Assembly (NCBI GenBank): GCA_943330235.2 | Contig: CALQGY020000012.1 | Location: 1-53,357, forward strand | Direction of reading: 5' to 3' | Source: Candidatus Kuenenia stuttgartensis | GTDB lineage: Bacteria; Gemmatimonadota; Gemmatimonadetes; Gemmatimonadales; Gemmatimonadaceae | Length of the DNA: 53,357 bases | In this document: one piece after another, positions 33,162-44,485 of the stretch | Layout of the letters: every line of letters begins with the position of its first letter | Numbering within the stretch: the stretch's first letter is position 1 | Notes under the pieces: generated by a model | What the model was told of the DNA's origin: nothing | Database searches by the model: none | The model's input: only the letters and a program-made list of their open reading frames with translations | Translations under genes and position numbers: made by a program

Positions 33162-35830
33162 GCGGAGCGACCCACGAGCGCGGCGTGTGCGGCCGCGAGA
33201 CGGGCTATTGGCACACGATACGGGGAACATGAGACGTAGTTCAGCCCCGCGTTGTGGCAGAAGGCGACGGACTGCGGTTCGCCACCGTGCTCGCCGCAGA
33301 TGCCGACTTTGAGGTCGGGTCGCGTCGTGCGTCCGTCCCGCACGGCCCACTCGATGAGCTTGCCGACGCCTCGCCGATCGAGGACCTGAAACGGGTCATC
33401 GGCGAGCAATCCCTTCTCCAGATAGTGCGGAAGGAATCGGCCCGAGTCATCGCGACTGAGACCGAACGTGGTCTGCGTCAGGTCGTTGGTGCCGAAGGAG
33501 AAGAAGTCCGCCTCGGTGGCGATTTCATCCGCCGTGAGCGCCGCGCGCGGCAACTCAATCATCGTGCCGATCAGGTAGGGGACGCGCTCGCCCATCACGC
33601 CCATGACCGATTCTGCGGCGCGTTCGATGATCGCCCGCTGATGACGAAGCTCAGCGACGTCAGCGACTAACGGGACCATAATCTCCGGCTGCACATCGAT
33701 GCCCCGACGCGACACGCGTACGGCGGCCTCGAAGATCGCGCGCGCCTGCATCTCCGTGATCTCTGGATACACGATACCGAGTCGGCAGCCACGATGGCCG
33801 AGCATGGGATTGGATTCGCGTAACGTCGATACGATGCGCGCGAGTTCAGTCCGGGCGATGCCCAGTGTCTGCGCGAGTATGACGGATTCCTTGCCGTCGT
33901 GCGGCAGGAATTCGTGCAGCGGGGGATCGAGCAGCCGGATGGTAACGGGATATCCATCCATCGCTTCGAAGATGCCTTCGAAGTCCGCGCGTTGCATGGG
34001 CAGCAACTTCTCGAGCGCCCGTCGCCGTCCGCTTTCATCGCGTGCGACGATCATCTCGCGCATAGCGGTGATGCGATCGCCTTCGAAGAACATGTGTTCG
34101 GTGCGACAGAGTCCGATCCCTTCCGCGCCGAAGTTGCGGGCAACGCGTGCATCGCGCGGCGTATCTGCGTTCGCACGAACTCTGAGGCGCCGCTCGGCAT
34201 CCGCCCATTCCATCACGCGCGAAAATGCCTGATAGACGGGCGCCTCGCTGGCGGACAGTGTGCCGCTGTTGACGCGCATCACCTCGCTGGGCACCATGGG
34301 TAGATCACCGAGGAATACGCGACCGGTGGCGCCATCCAGCGTGATGAAATCCCCTTCCTGGACGATGACGTCGCCGACTTTCATGTGTCGATGCTCATGC
34401 GAAATCTCGACGGTCGAGCAGCCGACGATCGCGCACTTCCCCATACCGCGTGCGACCACCGCGGCGTGCGAGGTCATACCGCCGCGGGCGGTGAGCACCG
34501 CACGGGCCGCCACGATGCCGTGAAAATCTTCAGGCGTCGTTTCCTCGCGCACGAGAATGACCGGTTCACCCTGTGCCGCACGTTGCTCCGCCGCGTCCGG
34601 ATCAAACACGGCGACGCCGCTGGCGGCGCCCGGACTTGCCGGCAGTCCGACGGCAATCGGCGTAGCGCGCACCGTGGCACTGATCACCCGATGCAGCAAC
34701 TGATCCAGTTGGTTGGGTTGGACACGGCGCACCGCTTCGTGTCGGGTGATGAGCCCTTCATCGACCATCTCCGTGGCGATCCGCAGCGCGGCGGGCGTCG
34801 TTCGCTTTCCGGTGCGCGTCTGCAAGAGATACAGCGTACCGCGCTCGACCGTGAATTCGATGTCCTGCATGTCACGGAAATGGCGTTCGAGCACGAGCTG
34901 CGTCTCGAGCAGCTGCCGGTACGCGCCCGGTAGATGCTGCGCCATCTGATCGATATGCAACGGGGTGCGAATGCCGGCGACCACATCCTCGCCCTGCGCG
35001 TTGACGAGGAATTCCCCGTAGAATCGTCGTTCGCCCGTGGAGGGATCGCGGGTGAAGGCAACGCCTGTCCCCGAATCATCACCCATGTTCCCGAAGACCA
35101 TCGAGACGATGTTGACGGCAGTACCGAGCGTGTGGGAGATCCCGTTGACCCGTCGATAGTCAACCGCCTTCTTGAGCGTCCATGACCGCCACACGGCTTC
35201 GATGGCGCCCCACAATTGGACGCGAGGATCCATCGGGAACTCATGCCCTGTGGACATGCGGATCAACTGCTTGTATTCGTGGACCAAGGCGCGAAGCGCT
35301 TCGGCGCTGAGCTCGGCATCGGTTGTAACGCCGTTGGCCATGCGTTTGACGCTGAGCAATTGCTCGAAGCGTGACGCCGAGACGTCGAGCACCACATCGG
35401 CGTACATCTGCAAGAATCGCCGATACGAGTCGAAGGCGAAACGTGGGTTCCCGCTCGCGACGGCGAGCCCTTCGACGGTGTCGTCGTTCAGACCGAGGTT
35501 GAGAATGGTCTCCATCATGCCGGGCATGGAGACCGCGGCTCCCGACCGCACCGAGACCAGCAGCGGATTGGCCGGATCACCGAACCGCTTGCCACTGGTC
35601 CGCTCGAGCTGCGCCAGCGCCGCCGCGACGTCGTCCCGCAGCTGCGGCGGAATCTCCTGCTGCGCGAGGTAGCCCACGCAGAGATCCGCCGCAATTGTGA
35701 ATCCCGGCGGAACGGGCACTCCCAAGTTCACCATCTCGGCGAGATTGGCACCCTTCCCGCCGAGGATGGTCTTCATGTCACGCGTACCGTCAGCCTTACC
35801 ATCGCCAAAGGAGTACACGGAACGCGTCAT
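33158..35830 (-). CDS. ppdK: Pyruvate, phosphate dikinase
   Basis: Interconverts pyruvate, ATP and Pi with PEP, AMP and PPi. N-terminal ATP-grasp part (FGDGKADGTRDMKTILGGKGANLAEM), swivelling phosphohistidine domain with GGMTSHAAVVARGMGKC, and C-terminal PEP/pyruvate TIM barrel with LGHRGCRLGI and CGEHGGEP. At 890 residues it has full length. ATG 35830 has GGAGAG eight bases upstream. It is 44 bases after purF on the same strand and overlaps the monooxygenase gene by four bases. Confidence 0.96.
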   Translation of the reverse strand: MTRSVYSFGDGKADGTRDMKTILGGKGANLAEMVNLGVPVPPGFTIAADLCVGYLAQQEIPPQLRDDVAAALAQLERTSGKRFGDPANPLLVSVRSGAAVSMPGMMETILNLGLNDDTVEGLAVASGNPRFAFDSYRRFLQMYADVVLDVSASRFEQLLSVKRMANGVTTDAELSAEALRALVHEYKQLIRMSTGHEFPMDPRVQLWGAIEAVWRSWTLKKAVDYRRVNGISHTLGTAVNIVSMVFGNMGDDSGTGVAFTRDPSTGERRFYGEFLVNAQGEDVVAGIRTPLHIDQMAQHLPGAYRQLLETQLVLERHFRDMQDIEFTVERGTLYLLQTRTGKRTTPAALRIATEMVDEGLITRHEAVRRVQPNQLDQLLHRVISATVRATPIAVGLPASPGAASGVAVFDPDAAEQRAAQGEPVILVREETTPEDFHGIVAARAVLTARGGMTSHAAVVARGMGKCAIVGCSTVEISHEHRHMKVGDVIVQEGDFITLDGATGRVFLGDLPMVPSEVMRVNSGTLSASEAPVYQAFSRVMEWADAERRLRVRANADTPRDARVARNFGAEGIGLCRTEHMFFEGDRITAMREMIVARDESGRRRALEKLLPMQRADFEGIFEAMDGYPVTIRLLDPPLHEFLPHDGKESVILAQTLGIARTELARIVSTLRESNPMLGHRGCRLGIVYPEITEMQARAIFEAAVRVSRRGIDVQPEIMVPLVADVAELRHQRAIIERAAESVMGVMGERVPYLIGTMIELPRAALTADEIATEADFFSFGTNDLTQTTFGLSRDDSGRFLPHYLEKGLLADDPFQVLDRRGVGKLIEWAVRDGRTTRPDLKVGICGEHGGEPQSVAFCHNAGLNYVSCSPYRVPIARLAAAHAALVGRSA

Positions 35831-35874
35831 CAGGAACTCTCCGAAAAATTGAAAAGTCAGGGCATTCGAGCGTT

Positions 35875-37260
35875 TTAGCGGGGACCACCACCCGCACGCA
35901 ACAACTCCGGCTCCAGCGGAATCGCCGTCGGGTACCGACCCGAGAAACAGGCGTGGCAATATCCATCCGGCCCCTCGGGCATCGCCGCCAGCATGCCGTC
36001 GAGCGAGAGGTACCCCAAGGAGTCGACTCCCAGATGGCGCACGAGTTCGTCGTGTGTCATCTGCGCCGCGATCAGTTCCTCGCGGCGTGGCGTGTCAATG
36101 CCGTAGTAGCAGGAGCTGATGATGGGCGCGCTGCTCACGCGCATGTGCACCTCGCGCGCACCTGCCGCCCGCACCAGCGAGACTAACCCTCGCGTGGTGG
36201 TGCCGCGCACGATCGAGTCATCCACCATCACCACGCTCTTGCCTTCCAGCAACTCGCGGACCGGGTTGTACTTCACTTTCACCTTCGCATCACGACCGGC
36301 TTGCGTCGGTTGAATGAACGTCCGACCGATGTAGTGGTTCCGGATGAGTGCCAGTTCGTACGGGATCCCGGACTGGGCAGCGTAGCCGAGTGCGGCGGAG
36401 TTGGAGGAGTCGGGTACCGCGAACACGATGTCCGCACCGGGTGACGGACATTCCTTCGCCAGCTGCCGTCCCAGGGCGCGACGCGAATGATCGACCGATC
36501 CGCCGAACACCTTACTGTCAGGTCGCGCGAAGTACACGTGTTCGAACACGCACCGATGCACCGGCGCGCCCTCCGTGCCCTTGATGGAGCGGAGCCCGTG
36601 CTCGTCAATGGCGACGATCTCGCCGGGAAGAATCTCGCGCTCCAACGTGGCGCCGACGATATCGAGCGCGCAGGTCTCGGACGCAAAGACGAACCCGTCC
36701 CCCAACTTCCCCACGACCAACGGGCGCCAACCGTGCGGATCGCGCGCGACCACGACGGTCTCGTCGAGCACCACCATGAGGCAATACGCTCCCTCCACGC
36801 CCTCAAGCGCCTCGGCGACACGCGCTTCCGGGGACTTCGCTTGAGCGCGGGCGATCCGGTGCACGATGACTTCGGAGTCCATCGTGGACGAGAAGATGGC
36901 GCCGCCGTCCTCGAGCGCGCGTCGGAGTTCGACCGCGTTGGTGAGGTTGCCGTTGTGGGCGAGGGCGATGTGTCCGTGCCGCACACGGGCCAAAATGGGT
37001 TGTGCGTTTTCAATCGCGGACGCGCCGGCCGTGCTGTAGCGCGTGTGCCCGATGGCGATGGGGCCCTTGAGCTCCATCATCTCGGCTTCTTCAAAGCCCT
37101 CCGAAACCAAGCCCATCGCGCGACTGACGCGCGCGCGGCCGCCTTCGTCGACAGCCACGATGCCTGCCGATTCCTGTCCCCGATGTTGCAGGGAGTACAA
37201 TCCGAGTTGGGTGAGCGCCGCCGCATCGCGATGGCCGTACACGCCGAAGATGCCACACAT
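35875..37260 (-). CDS. purF: Amidophosphoribosyltransferase
   Basis: First committed step of purine synthesis, PRPP plus glutamine to phosphoribosylamine. The Ntn nucleophile is Cys2 directly after Met, so there is no propeptide. The PRPP loop VVMVDDSIVRGTT is intact. Cysteines in VHRCVF, SSCYYG and CHAC match the four positions that hold a 4Fe-4S cluster in the Bacillus-type enzyme, so an iron-sulphur form is likely. 461 residues. It starts 14 bases after purL. Confidence 0.96.
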   Translation of the reverse strand: MCGIFGVYGHRDAAALTQLGLYSLQHRGQESAGIVAVDEGGRARVSRAMGLVSEGFEEAEMMELKGPIAIGHTRYSTAGASAIENAQPILARVRHGHIALAHNGNLTNAVELRRALEDGGAIFSSTMDSEVIVHRIARAQAKSPEARVAEALEGVEGAYCLMVVLDETVVVARDPHGWRPLVVGKLGDGFVFASETCALDIVGATLEREILPGEIVAIDEHGLRSIKGTEGAPVHRCVFEHVYFARPDSKVFGGSVDHSRRALGRQLAKECPSPGADIVFAVPDSSNSAALGYAAQSGIPYELALIRNHYIGRTFIQPTQAGRDAKVKVKYNPVRELLEGKSVVMVDDSIVRGTTTRGLVSLVRAAGAREVHMRVSSAPIISSCYYGIDTPRREELIAAQMTHDELVRHLGVDSLGYLSLDGMLAAMPEGPDGYCHACFSGRYPTAIPLEPELLRAGGGPR

Positions 37261-37274
37261 GCCAAAACTCCAGG

Positions 37275-39584
37275 TCAGTCGGTAAGCGGCACGTGAGAGG
37301 CGGCCACCGCATGTTCTGCGGGCGCCTCGCCATCCATCGCCGTCGGAATCGCTTCATGAAACGCGCGGGCCAGCCACGCGATCGGTGCACGGAATGAATC
37401 GTCGGACATGGTGAAGAGCGCGCCGTGCTCCGCGGTCGTGACGGTCCCGATCACACGCGCCGGCACGCCGTGCTTGGCGGCGACGGCGATGACGGACTCG
37501 GCCTGCGTGGTGGACAACACCACACGCCCGTGCGCTTCACCGAACAGCAGCGCCCGATGGGGCAGCGTGGCCCACGCGGACAGATCGACGTCAAAGCCGA
37601 ACTGGTGCTCGCGATCTGACATCGCGCTTTCCGCGAGCGTGACGGCAAGGCCGCCGTCGCTGCAATCATGCGCCGAGCGAACCAGTCCGGTGGTGATGGA
37701 CTCGAGCACGGCGTCGATCAGCCGACGCTCACGCGCCGGATCGCACACCGGCGGCTCGCCGATGGTGAGGCCGTGAATGGCGAGCAGGTATTCGCTGCCT
37801 CCCAACTCGGCCGTGGGCTCGCCAAAGAGCACGATCTGATCACCCACGTGCTGGAACGTGGACGGGGTCACGTGCGCCAACGATTCGATCACGCCGACCA
37901 TGCCGATGGTCGGTGTCGGGTGAATGGCCCCGTGCGGATTTTCGTTGTAGAGCGAGACGTTGCCACCCGTGACCGGTGTTTCCAGCACCGTGCAGGCCTC
38001 GCCCATGCCGGCGATGGCCTCGCTCAACTGGAAGTACACCTCGGGCTTCTTGGGATTCCCGAAGTTGAGATTGTTCGTTATCGCCCGAGGACGCGCGCCG
38101 GTGCAGGCCACGTTGCGCGCGGCCTCGCAGACGGCCGCACGACCGCCATTGCGCGGCGACAGGGCCACGTGGCGGCCATTGCCGTCAATGCAGAGCGCGA
38201 GCGCCTTGTCGGTGCCACGCAGGCGCACCACGGCGGCATCGCTGCCCGGCCCGCGCACCGTGCTGGTGCGCACGGTCGAATCGTACTGACGCCAGACCCA
38301 GGCCTTGCTCGCGATGGTCGGCGAGGCCAACAGTTTCTCGAGTGTCCAGCTGTGATCGCGCTCGTCGTCAAGCGGCGTCACGAGTCCGGCGTCTTTCGCG
38401 CGCGCCGCTTTCAGCACGTCGCTCTCGCGACCTTCAAGCGTGTACTGCGGGCACTCGGTCACGAGACGCGAACCCGGGAACTCCGCCACCACCCGGTCGC
38501 CTTCGGTGACGCGATACACGGGCTCGGCGATGACTTCGCCGATGACTGCGGCTTCCAGATCCCAACGCGAGAGGATCGCGCGCACCTCGTCTTCGTGCCC
38601 CTTGATGGCGACGACGAGCATGCGCTCCTGCGACTCCGAGAGCAGGATTTCATACGGCGTCATCCCTTCCTCGCGGACGGGCACCTTCGTGACGTCGATG
38701 GTGACGCCGACATCACCACGCTCCGCCATCTCGGCGGACGACGAGGTCAGACCAGCCGCCCCCATATCCTGAATGGCGACGATGTGGCCGCTGCGAATCA
38801 ACTCGAGCGACGCTTCAAGCAACAACTTCTCGGTGAACGGATCGCCGACCTGCACCATGGGGCGCTTGGCTTCGCTTTCCGCCGAGAGATCTTCTGAGGC
38901 GAACGAGGCGCCGTGAATACCATCGCGACCGGTTCGCGCCCCGACGGCCATGATCGGGTTGCCCACTCCGGAGGCGACGGCGCGCATGAGCTCATCTTCA
39001 CGCATCAGGCCGACGCACATCGCGTTGACGAGCGGGTTCCCCTCGTACGACGGATCGAAAACGACCTCGCCGCCCACCGTCGGGACGCCGATGCAGTTGC
39101 CGTAGTCGCCAATGCCTTTGACCACGCCGGCGAAGAGCCAACGCACGCGACTCGACGTGAGCGGACCGAAGCGCAACGAGTTGAGCAAGGCGATCGGGCG
39201 CGCGCCCATCGTGAAGACATCGCGCAGGATGCCACCGACGCCGGTCGCCGCGCCCTGATACGGCTCGACAGCGGACGGATGATTGTGTGACTCGATTTTG
39301 AACGCGACGGCGAGGCCGTCCCCAACGGAAATCACACCGGCGTTCTCACCCGGCCCTTGCAGCACCCACGGCGCCTTGGTGGGGAGATTCTTGAGCATGG
39401 GGCGCGAGTGCTTGTACGAGCAATGCTCGCTCCAGAGCGCGCTGACCACACCGAGCTCGGTGAACGTCGGCTCGCGGCCCAACATCGCCAACAATCGCTC
39501 GTATTCGAACGGCGTGATGCCGTGTTCCGCCACCAGTGCCGGTGTGATGACCGGATCGCCCGGCCTCGATTGCACGTGGCTCAT
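37275..39584 (-). CDS. purL: Phosphoribosylformylglycinamidine synthase subunit PurL
   Basis: Synthetase subunit of the three-part FGAM synthase, 769 residues, the short form that needs PurS and PurQ. Diagnostic blocks include [62 protein letters not shown] and [13 protein letters not shown]. The ATG overlaps the purQ stop (ATGA). A purF gene follows after 14 bases, giving purS-purQ-purL-purF. Confidence 0.97.
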   Translation of the reverse strand: MSHVQSRPGDPVITPALVAEHGITPFEYERLLAMLGREPTFTELGVVSALWSEHCSYKHSRPMLKNLPTKAPWVLQGPGENAGVISVGDGLAVAFKIESHNHPSAVEPYQGAATGVGGILRDVFTMGARPIALLNSLRFGPLTSSRVRWLFAGVVKGIGDYGNCIGVPTVGGEVVFDPSYEGNPLVNAMCVGLMREDELMRAVASGVGNPIMAVGARTGRDGIHGASFASEDLSAESEAKRPMVQVGDPFTEKLLLEASLELIRSGHIVAIQDMGAAGLTSSSAEMAERGDVGVTIDVTKVPVREEGMTPYEILLSESQERMLVVAIKGHEDEVRAILSRWDLEAAVIGEVIAEPVYRVTEGDRVVAEFPGSRLVTECPQYTLEGRESDVLKAARAKDAGLVTPLDDERDHSWTLEKLLASPTIASKAWVWRQYDSTVRTSTVRGPGSDAAVVRLRGTDKALALCIDGNGRHVALSPRNGGRAAVCEAARNVACTGARPRAITNNLNFGNPKKPEVYFQLSEAIAGMGEACTVLETPVTGGNVSLYNENPHGAIHPTPTIGMVGVIESLAHVTPSTFQHVGDQIVLFGEPTAELGGSEYLLAIHGLTIGEPPVCDPARERRLIDAVLESITTGLVRSAHDCSDGGLAVTLAESAMSDREHQFGFDVDLSAWATLPHRALLFGEAHGRVVLSTTQAESVIAVAAKHGVPARVIGTVTTAEHGALFTMSDDSFRAPIAWLARAFHEAIPTAMDGEAPAEHAVAASHVPLTD

Positions 39585-40285
39585 GCGCCGGCCCCCGCCG
39601 TCAACGATTCGAGAATGGAGCGGAAGAGTGGAAGGCCATCGGTGGACCCTAACGCCGATTCCATCGCCCGCTCCGGATGTGGCATCATGCCCAGGACATT
39701 GCCGGCGGAGTTGACGATGCCGGCGATATTGCGCATCGATCCGTTCGGATTACCGTCGGCCGTCGCCTGTCCATCGGGCGTGACGTAGCGGAAGACCACC
39801 TGGCCTTCGCCCTCAAGACGCGCCAGCGTATCGGCGTCGACGGTGTAGCGGCCGTCGCCGTGTGCGATGGGCATGCGAATCACCTGGCCGATGTGATACT
39901 CGGAGGTGAACCGCGTGGCGATCGACTCAACGCGCAGGTCGGTCGGCGCACTGATGAAGTGCAGATGGTCGTTCCGCAGCAACGCGCCGGGGAGCAGCCC
40001 GGCCTCACAGGCAATCTGAAAGCCGTTGCAGATCGCGAGCACGGGTCCGCCGCGCTGCGCGAACGCGACCACTTCCTGCATGATCGGACTGAAGCGCGCA
40101 ATCGCGCCGGGGCGGAGATAGTCGCCGTAGCTGAATCCCCCGGGGAGGATCACCAGATCGACGCCCTGCAGGTCGTGATCTTTGTGCCAGCAGTATACGG
40201 CCTCTTGCCCTAACACATCAGCGACGGCGCGGAGCGCGTCTTCGTCGCAGTTCGAACCCGGGAAACGGACGATGCCGGCCTTCAC
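39581..40285 (-). CDS. purQ: Phosphoribosylformylglycinamidine synthase subunit PurQ (glutaminase)
   Basis: Class I amidotransferase supplying ammonia to Pur[12 protein letters not shown] opens the protein, the nucleophile Cys lies in VLAICNGFQ, and the C-terminal MMPHPERA carries the His/Glu pair. GTG 40285 overlaps the purS stop as GTGA and gives 234 residues, the normal size; an upstream in-frame start would add 21 residues of purS-overlapping sequence. Confidence 0.96.
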   Translation of the reverse strand: MKAGIVRFPGSNCDEDALRAVADVLGQEAVYCWHKDHDLQGVDLVILPGGFSYGDYLRPGAIARFSPIMQEVVAFAQRGGPVLAICNGFQIACEAGLLPGALLRNDHLHFISAPTDLRVESIATRFTSEYHIGQVIRMPIAHGDGRYTVDADTLARLEGEGQVVFRYVTPDGQATADGNPNGSMRNIAGIVNSAGNVLGMMPHPERAMESALGSTDGLPLFRSILESLTAGAGA

Positions 40286-40539
40286 GACTGCTCCACCGCC
40301 GCAATCTCGAAATCTTCCGTGACGGGATTGGCGAGCAGCTTCTCGCACATCGCTTTCGCGGCGGCACGTGCGGCCTCGATGGAATCCGCATCGGTTTCCA
40401 CGACGAGATAGCGGCCGACCCGCACATCACCGACTTGGGGGAATCCGAGCGAATGCAAGGCATCCGCCACCGCCTTCCCTTGAGGATCGAGAATTCCGCG
40501 ACGCGGAACGATGTGGATGGAGAGACGATAACGGGTCAT
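40282..40539 (-). CDS. purS: Phosphoribosylformylglycinamidine synthase subunit PurS
   Basis: Small structural subunit (85 residues) that joins PurQ to PurL. The pattern VPRRGILDPQGKAVADALHSLGFPQVGDVRVGRYLVVE is characteristic in its ILDPQG and LGF..V.DVRVG elements. It overlaps pssA upstream (ATGA) and purQ downstream (GTGA), so the phospholipid and purine genes share one translated message. Confidence 0.95.
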   Translation of the reverse strand: MTRYRLSIHIVPRRGILDPQGKAVADALHSLGFPQVGDVRVGRYLVVETDADSIEAARAAAKAMCEKLLANPVTEDFEIAAVEQS

Positions 40540-41426
40540 GCCGAATGGTCCTCGCGGCTCTCGGAGGAGCCGGGATTGGATCGTGGGGTATTGCGACGGC
40601 GACGGCGCCGGCGCGCGAGCGGTGCGACCTCGTCTTCTTCGATGACCGCGGCCTGCAGGTCGTCGCGTCCGTTGGGCAAACGGTCCAGCAGACCCAGAAA
40701 CGCGGTCCGGCCGATGCCATACAGGACGTAGGCCATGAGCGCTGGGAAGAAGAACTGTTTCGGCAGGAAGATGACGCCAATCATGGTGCCGACGACGAGC
40801 ACGAGTCCGAGCAGTCCCTTCACGGTGCGGAAGCCAACGGTGGGCACCTTGGCGTACTGCACATTACTGATCATCAGCATGCCAAGTCCCAGCATCACCC
40901 AACGCAGCATCTGATGCCACGGCAAGTCTTCGATGATGGTGTTGGTGTACAGCGATGTCTGGCTGAACCAGTAATAGGTCGCCAGCGTCATTCCGGCCGC
41001 GGGGCTCGGTAGTCCGGCGAAGTGGGTCGTCTTCCGTCCGGCTTGCTCGACGTTGAAGCGCGCCAGACGCATCACGGCGCAGGCCGTGAAAAAGAAGCAG
41101 AAGATCCACTCCCAGCGGGCATCCTTGAAGACGGCGAAGTACATGATCAGCGCCGGCGCGGTCCCGAATGAAATCGCGTCCACGAGCGAATCGAGCTCTT
41201 CGCCGAAGCGCGTGCCCGAATGGGTCGCCCGCGCGATGCGCCCATCGAGCGTATCCGCGATGGCGCCGAAGACGATGTAGCGCGCCGCGGCCTCGAATTC
41301 GCCGCGCGACGCGGCCACGATGGCGAATATCCCGAAGAAGAGATTCGCCAACGTGAACCCATTGGGCAGCGCGATCGCGACGCGTGGCCGCACGCGACGT
41401 CCGCGTTCCTGCACGTCAGCGCTCAT
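40536..41426 (-). CDS. pssA: CDP-diacylglycerol-serine O-phosphatidyltransferase
   Basis: Membrane enzyme making phosphatidylserine from CDP-diacylglycerol and serine. The CDP-alcohol phosphotransferase motif is complete: D58, D61-G62, A65-R66, G75, D79 and D83. About eight hydrophobic segments follow in 296 residues, and the C-terminus is a charged, Arg-rich cytoplasmic tail. The start overlaps the psd stop by four bases, and its stop overlaps the purS start. Its substrate is made by CdsA at the other end of the window. Confidence 0.94.
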   Translation of the reverse strand: MSADVQERGRRVRPRVAIALPNGFTLANLFFGIFAIVAASRGEFEAAARYIVFGAIADTLDGRIARATHSGTRFGEELDSLVDAISFGTAPALIMYFAVFKDARWEWIFCFFFTACAVMRLARFNVEQAGRKTTHFAGLPSPAAGMTLATYYWFSQTSLYTNTIIEDLPWHQMLRWVMLGLGMLMISNVQYAKVPTVGFRTVKGLLGLVLVVGTMIGVIFLPKQFFFPALMAYVLYGIGRTAFLGLLDRLPNGRDDLQAAVIEEDEVAPLARRRRRRRNTPRSNPGSSESREDHSA

Positions 41427-42073
41427 GCGGTCGGCAAGTGCGCGATCACCGTCACCCCAGCCTGCGTCCGCTGACCGACCGCCACGTGCAGCGTGGAGGT
41501 TGGCGGCAGAAACACATCGACCCGCGATCCGAAGCGGATCAGTCCCATGCGCGCGCCCTGCGCGGCGGTGTCGCCGACCGCCGAGTCTGTAATGATGCGG
41601 CGCGCGATCAATCCGGCGATCTGCCGCATGAGAATACGGTGCGGGCCGCTCACGATGCCGACCGACGCTTGTTCATTTTCAGCGCTAGACGCTTCCGTGA
41701 CGGCATTGAGAAACTTGCCGGCCTTGTGAACGACATGTTGCACGACGCCGTTGACCGGATACCGGTTCACGTGCACGTCGAAGACGTTCATGAAAATCGA
41801 GACGCGCATCGTCGGTCCATGAACGAACGTCGGCTCGTCGATGGGGGTGATGAGCACCACGCGTCCATCGGCCGGCGAGATGACGATGCCAGCACCGCGT
41901 TCGCCGGGGCGATCCGGATTGCGGAAGAACCACGCGACCCAGAGCGCGATCACGGTCAGGAGAAACGCCACCAGCCAGAGCGGCCAGGACCGGAGCCGGA
42001 GCGCCGCAGCGAACATAGCCGCCGCCAGCGCGGCCGCACCAACGATGAACGGGTATCCTTCGCGAGCGAACAT
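41423..42073 (-). CDS. psd: Phosphatidylserine decarboxylase proenzyme
   Basis: Makes phosphatidylethanolamine from the PssA product. The protein is the short (216-residue) type with two N-terminal membrane segments. Self-cleavage to the pyruvoyl enzyme is expected between Gly182 and Ser183 in RFGSRVDVF. Conserved SPADGRV and FMNVFDVHVNR blocks are present. The ATG shares one base with the purC stop (TAATG), and its stop overlaps pssA. Confidence 0.94.
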   Translation of the reverse strand: MFAREGYPFIVGAAALAAAMFAAALRLRSWPLWLVAFLLTVIALWVAWFFRNPDRPGERGAGIVISPADGRVVLITPIDEPTFVHGPTMRVSIFMNVFDVHVNRYPVNGVVQHVVHKAGKFLNAVTEASSAENEQASVGIVSGPHRILMRQIAGLIARRIITDSAVGDTAAQGARMGLIRFGSRVDVFLPPTSTLHVAVGQRTQAGVTVIAHLPTA

Positions 42074-43017
42074 TACGCTTCATCCTCCGGAAGACCGAGT
42101 CGCGCGAGATCGAGCGGCGCGCCGGTGAGTCGGTGATACGCATCGCGATAGCGCAGGCTGGTGGCCTGAATCACTTCCGATGGTAGCGTCGGCGGGGGCG
42201 CATCGCCATTCCAGCGACCCGCGTACCGCTCGACGTCGAGCCAGTCCCGCAACGGCTGTTTATCGAAACTCTGCTGACCGCGCCCCGGCTCATACTGGTC
42301 GGCCGGCCAGAAACGCGAACTGTCCGGGGTCAGCACTTCGTCGATCAAGAGTAACTGCCCGTCACGCCACCCGAATTCAAACTTCGTGTCCGCCACAATG
42401 ATGCCGCGCGGCTCCGCCATGGCTCGACCGAACTCATAGACCAATCGCGCCAGACGTTCGAGCGTCGCGGCCGTGTCGGCACCTACCGTCTCAATCACCT
42501 GCGTGATGGTGATGTTCTCGTCGTGACCGGTCTCCGCCTTCGTCGCCGGGCTGAAAATGGGCGGATCCAGTCGGTCGCTCTCGCGCAGCCCCACCGCCAG
42601 TGATTCGCCGGCCAGGGTGCCGTCCTGTCGGTACTCCTTCCACGCCGACCCCGTGATGTACCCGCGAATCACGCACTCGACCGGTACGACGTCGGCCGCG
42701 ACGCACAGCATCGACCGGCCGGCAATTTCCGCCCGATGCGGCAGCAGGGCCGGCACCGCCGCGAGAATCTCTTCGGTGTCTGCCGTGATCAGGTGATGGG
42801 CAATGCGCTCACCCAGTTGCCCCAGCCACCACGCGGTCAGCTGCGTCAAAACGGCGCCCTTATACGGGATCGCCTCGTGCATCACCACATCGAACGCACT
42901 GATGCGGTCGGTCGTCACCAGCAACAGTCGGTCGGCATCTACCGCGTAGACGTCGCGTACCTTGCCGCGCCGAACCAGCGGCAGCGGCAGGTTGGTTGTC
43001 GTGATGGCGTGACTCAT
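42073..43017 (-). CDS. purC: Phosphoribosylaminoimidazole-succinocarboxamide synthase (SAICAR synthetase)
   Basis: ATP-dependent ligation of aspartate to CAIR in purine synthesis. [17 protein letters not shown] at the N-terminus, [17 protein letters not shown], and the C-terminal [27 protein letters not shown] block are present. The protein has 314 residues, the longer form also seen in several phyla and fungi rather than the roughly 240-residue E. coli form. The start overlaps the purB stop by four bases. Confidence 0.96.
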   Translation of the reverse strand: MSHAITTTNLPLPLVRRGKVRDVYAVDADRLLLVTTDRISAFDVVMHEAIPYKGAVLTQLTAWWLGQLGERIAHHLITADTEEILAAVPALLPHRAEIAGRSMLCVAADVVPVECVIRGYITGSAWKEYRQDGTLAGESLAVGLRESDRLDPPIFSPATKAETGHDENITITQVIETVGADTAATLERLARLVYEFGRAMAEPRGIIVADTKFEFGWRDGQLLLIDEVLTPDSSRFWPADQYEPGRGQQSFDKQPLRDWLDVERYAGRWNGDAPPPTLPSEVIQATSLRYRDAYHRLTGAPLDLARLGLPEDEA

Positions 43018-44453
43018 ACGCGCACCTCTTCGACGTCCACCACGGCACGATCACGCGCCAACCATGGGGCGACCACTTCGTCGCAGAACTCCACGACCTG
43101 CTCCGGGGCACGTCCGACAAACCGGCTCGGCTCGGCGGCCGCGCGCAGATCGTCCAGCGGTATCCCGAAGGCCGGATCAGCGGCGAGGCGCTCGAACATG
43201 TCGTTGTGCGCGGCGCCATCCTTCACGGCGCGGGCTGCCGCAATACTGTGCCCGCGAATCAATTCGTGCGCTTCCTGTCGATCACCGCCAGCCTGCACGA
43301 AGCGGACGATCAGCTCTTCGGTGGCCATGAACGGCAGCTCGTCCGCCACGCGGCGTCCGATGCGCGCCGGATGCACTTCAAGGCCGCGCACAATGTTCTG
43401 CATCAGCACGAGGAGTGCGTCGGTGGCCAGGAACGATTCCGGAATCACCAGACGACGGTTGGCTGAGTCGTCGAGCGTCCGCTCGAAATATTGCACCGCG
43501 TGCGTCTGATTCGCGTTCGGCTCGAGTGACAGCACGAAACGCGCGAGCGAGGCGATGCGCTCCGAGCGCATCGGATTGCGCTTGTAGGCCATGGCCGACG
43601 AGCCGATCTGCTGCGATTCGAAGGGCTCCTCGATTTCGCCGAACGCCTGCAACATGCGGATGTCACCCGAGAACTTTGAAGCGGTCGCGGCGATGCCGGC
43701 GACCACACCAAGGACCTGTGCGTCGACCTTGCGCGTGTACGTCTGCCCGGACACGGGGATGGACGCCGTGAAGCCCATGCTGGCCGTGACGCGTCGATCC
43801 AGTTCGCGGACGCGCGCGTGATCCCCGCCGAACAGCGTCAGGAAGCTAGCCTGCGTCCCCGTCGTGCCCTTCACACCGCGGAAGGGGAGGTTGGCAATGC
43901 GCGTGTCGAGGTCTTCGAGATCGAGCAGGATATCCTGCATCCACAGCGTCGCCCGCTTGCCCACCGTCGTCAGCTGCGCAGGCTGCAAGTGCGTGTAGCC
44001 CAGCGCGGGGAGATCCTTCCACGCGCGGGCGAACGCATCAAGCGCGGCCAACGCATCTATCAGCTTCTCGTGCAAGAGCGAGAGGCCACGCCGCATGAGA
44101 ATCAGCTCGGCGTTGTCCGTGACGAAACAACTCGTGGCGCCAAGATGAATAAACTTGCGCGCCTCGGGGGCCGCATCGCCGAACGCATGCACGTGCGCCA
44201 TGACGTCGTGCCGGAATCGGCGTTCGTATACCGCCACGGCGGCGAAATCGATGTCGTCGAGATGCGCGCGCATGTCAGCGATGGCGGCGTCAGGGATATC
44301 GATCCCCAGCGCCTGCTGCGACTCGGCGAGCGCCAACCACAAACGGCGCCAGAGGCCGTAGCGGGTGGACGGCCCCCAGAGGGTGAGCATGGCGCGAGAC
44401 GCATAGCGTTCCGCGAGCGGCGAGGTGTATGTCGAGTGATCGGAGTCGGTCAC
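43014..44453 (-). CDS. purB: Adenylosuccinate lyase
   Basis: Fumarate-releasing lyase acting on SAICAR and adenylosuccinate. The superfamily signature is [17 protein letters not shown]. The [14 protein letters not shown] block and the TLQPAQ-type stretch ([16 protein letters not shown]) with the catalytic His are intact. 479 residues, close to the longer eukaryote-like branch of the family. The gene starts 32 bases after htrA and its stop overlaps purC. Confidence 0.95.
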   Translation of the reverse strand: MTDSDHSTYTSPLAERYASRAMLTLWGPSTRYGLWRRLWLALAESQQALGIDIPDAAIADMRAHLDDIDFAAVAVYERRFRHDVMAHVHAFGDAAPEARKFIHLGATSCFVTDNAELILMRRGLSLLHEKLIDALAALDAFARAWKDLPALGYTHLQPAQLTTVGKRATLWMQDILLDLEDLDTRIANLPFRGVKGTTGTQASFLTLFGGDHARVRELDRRVTASMGFTASIPVSGQTYTRKVDAQVLGVVAGIAATASKFSGDIRMLQAFGEIEEPFESQQIGSSAMAYKRNPMRSERIASLARFVLSLEPNANQTHAVQYFERTLDDSANRRLVIPESFLATDALLVLMQNIVRGLEVHPARIGRRVADELPFMATEELIVRFVQAGGDRQEAHELIRGHSIAAARAVKDGAAHNDMFERLAADPAFGIPLDDLRAAAEPSRFVGRAPEQVVEFCDEVVAPWLARDRAVVDVEEVRV

Positions 44454-44485
44454 GGGAGTGGCGAAAGCGGGGCGGGGGCGCTGAG

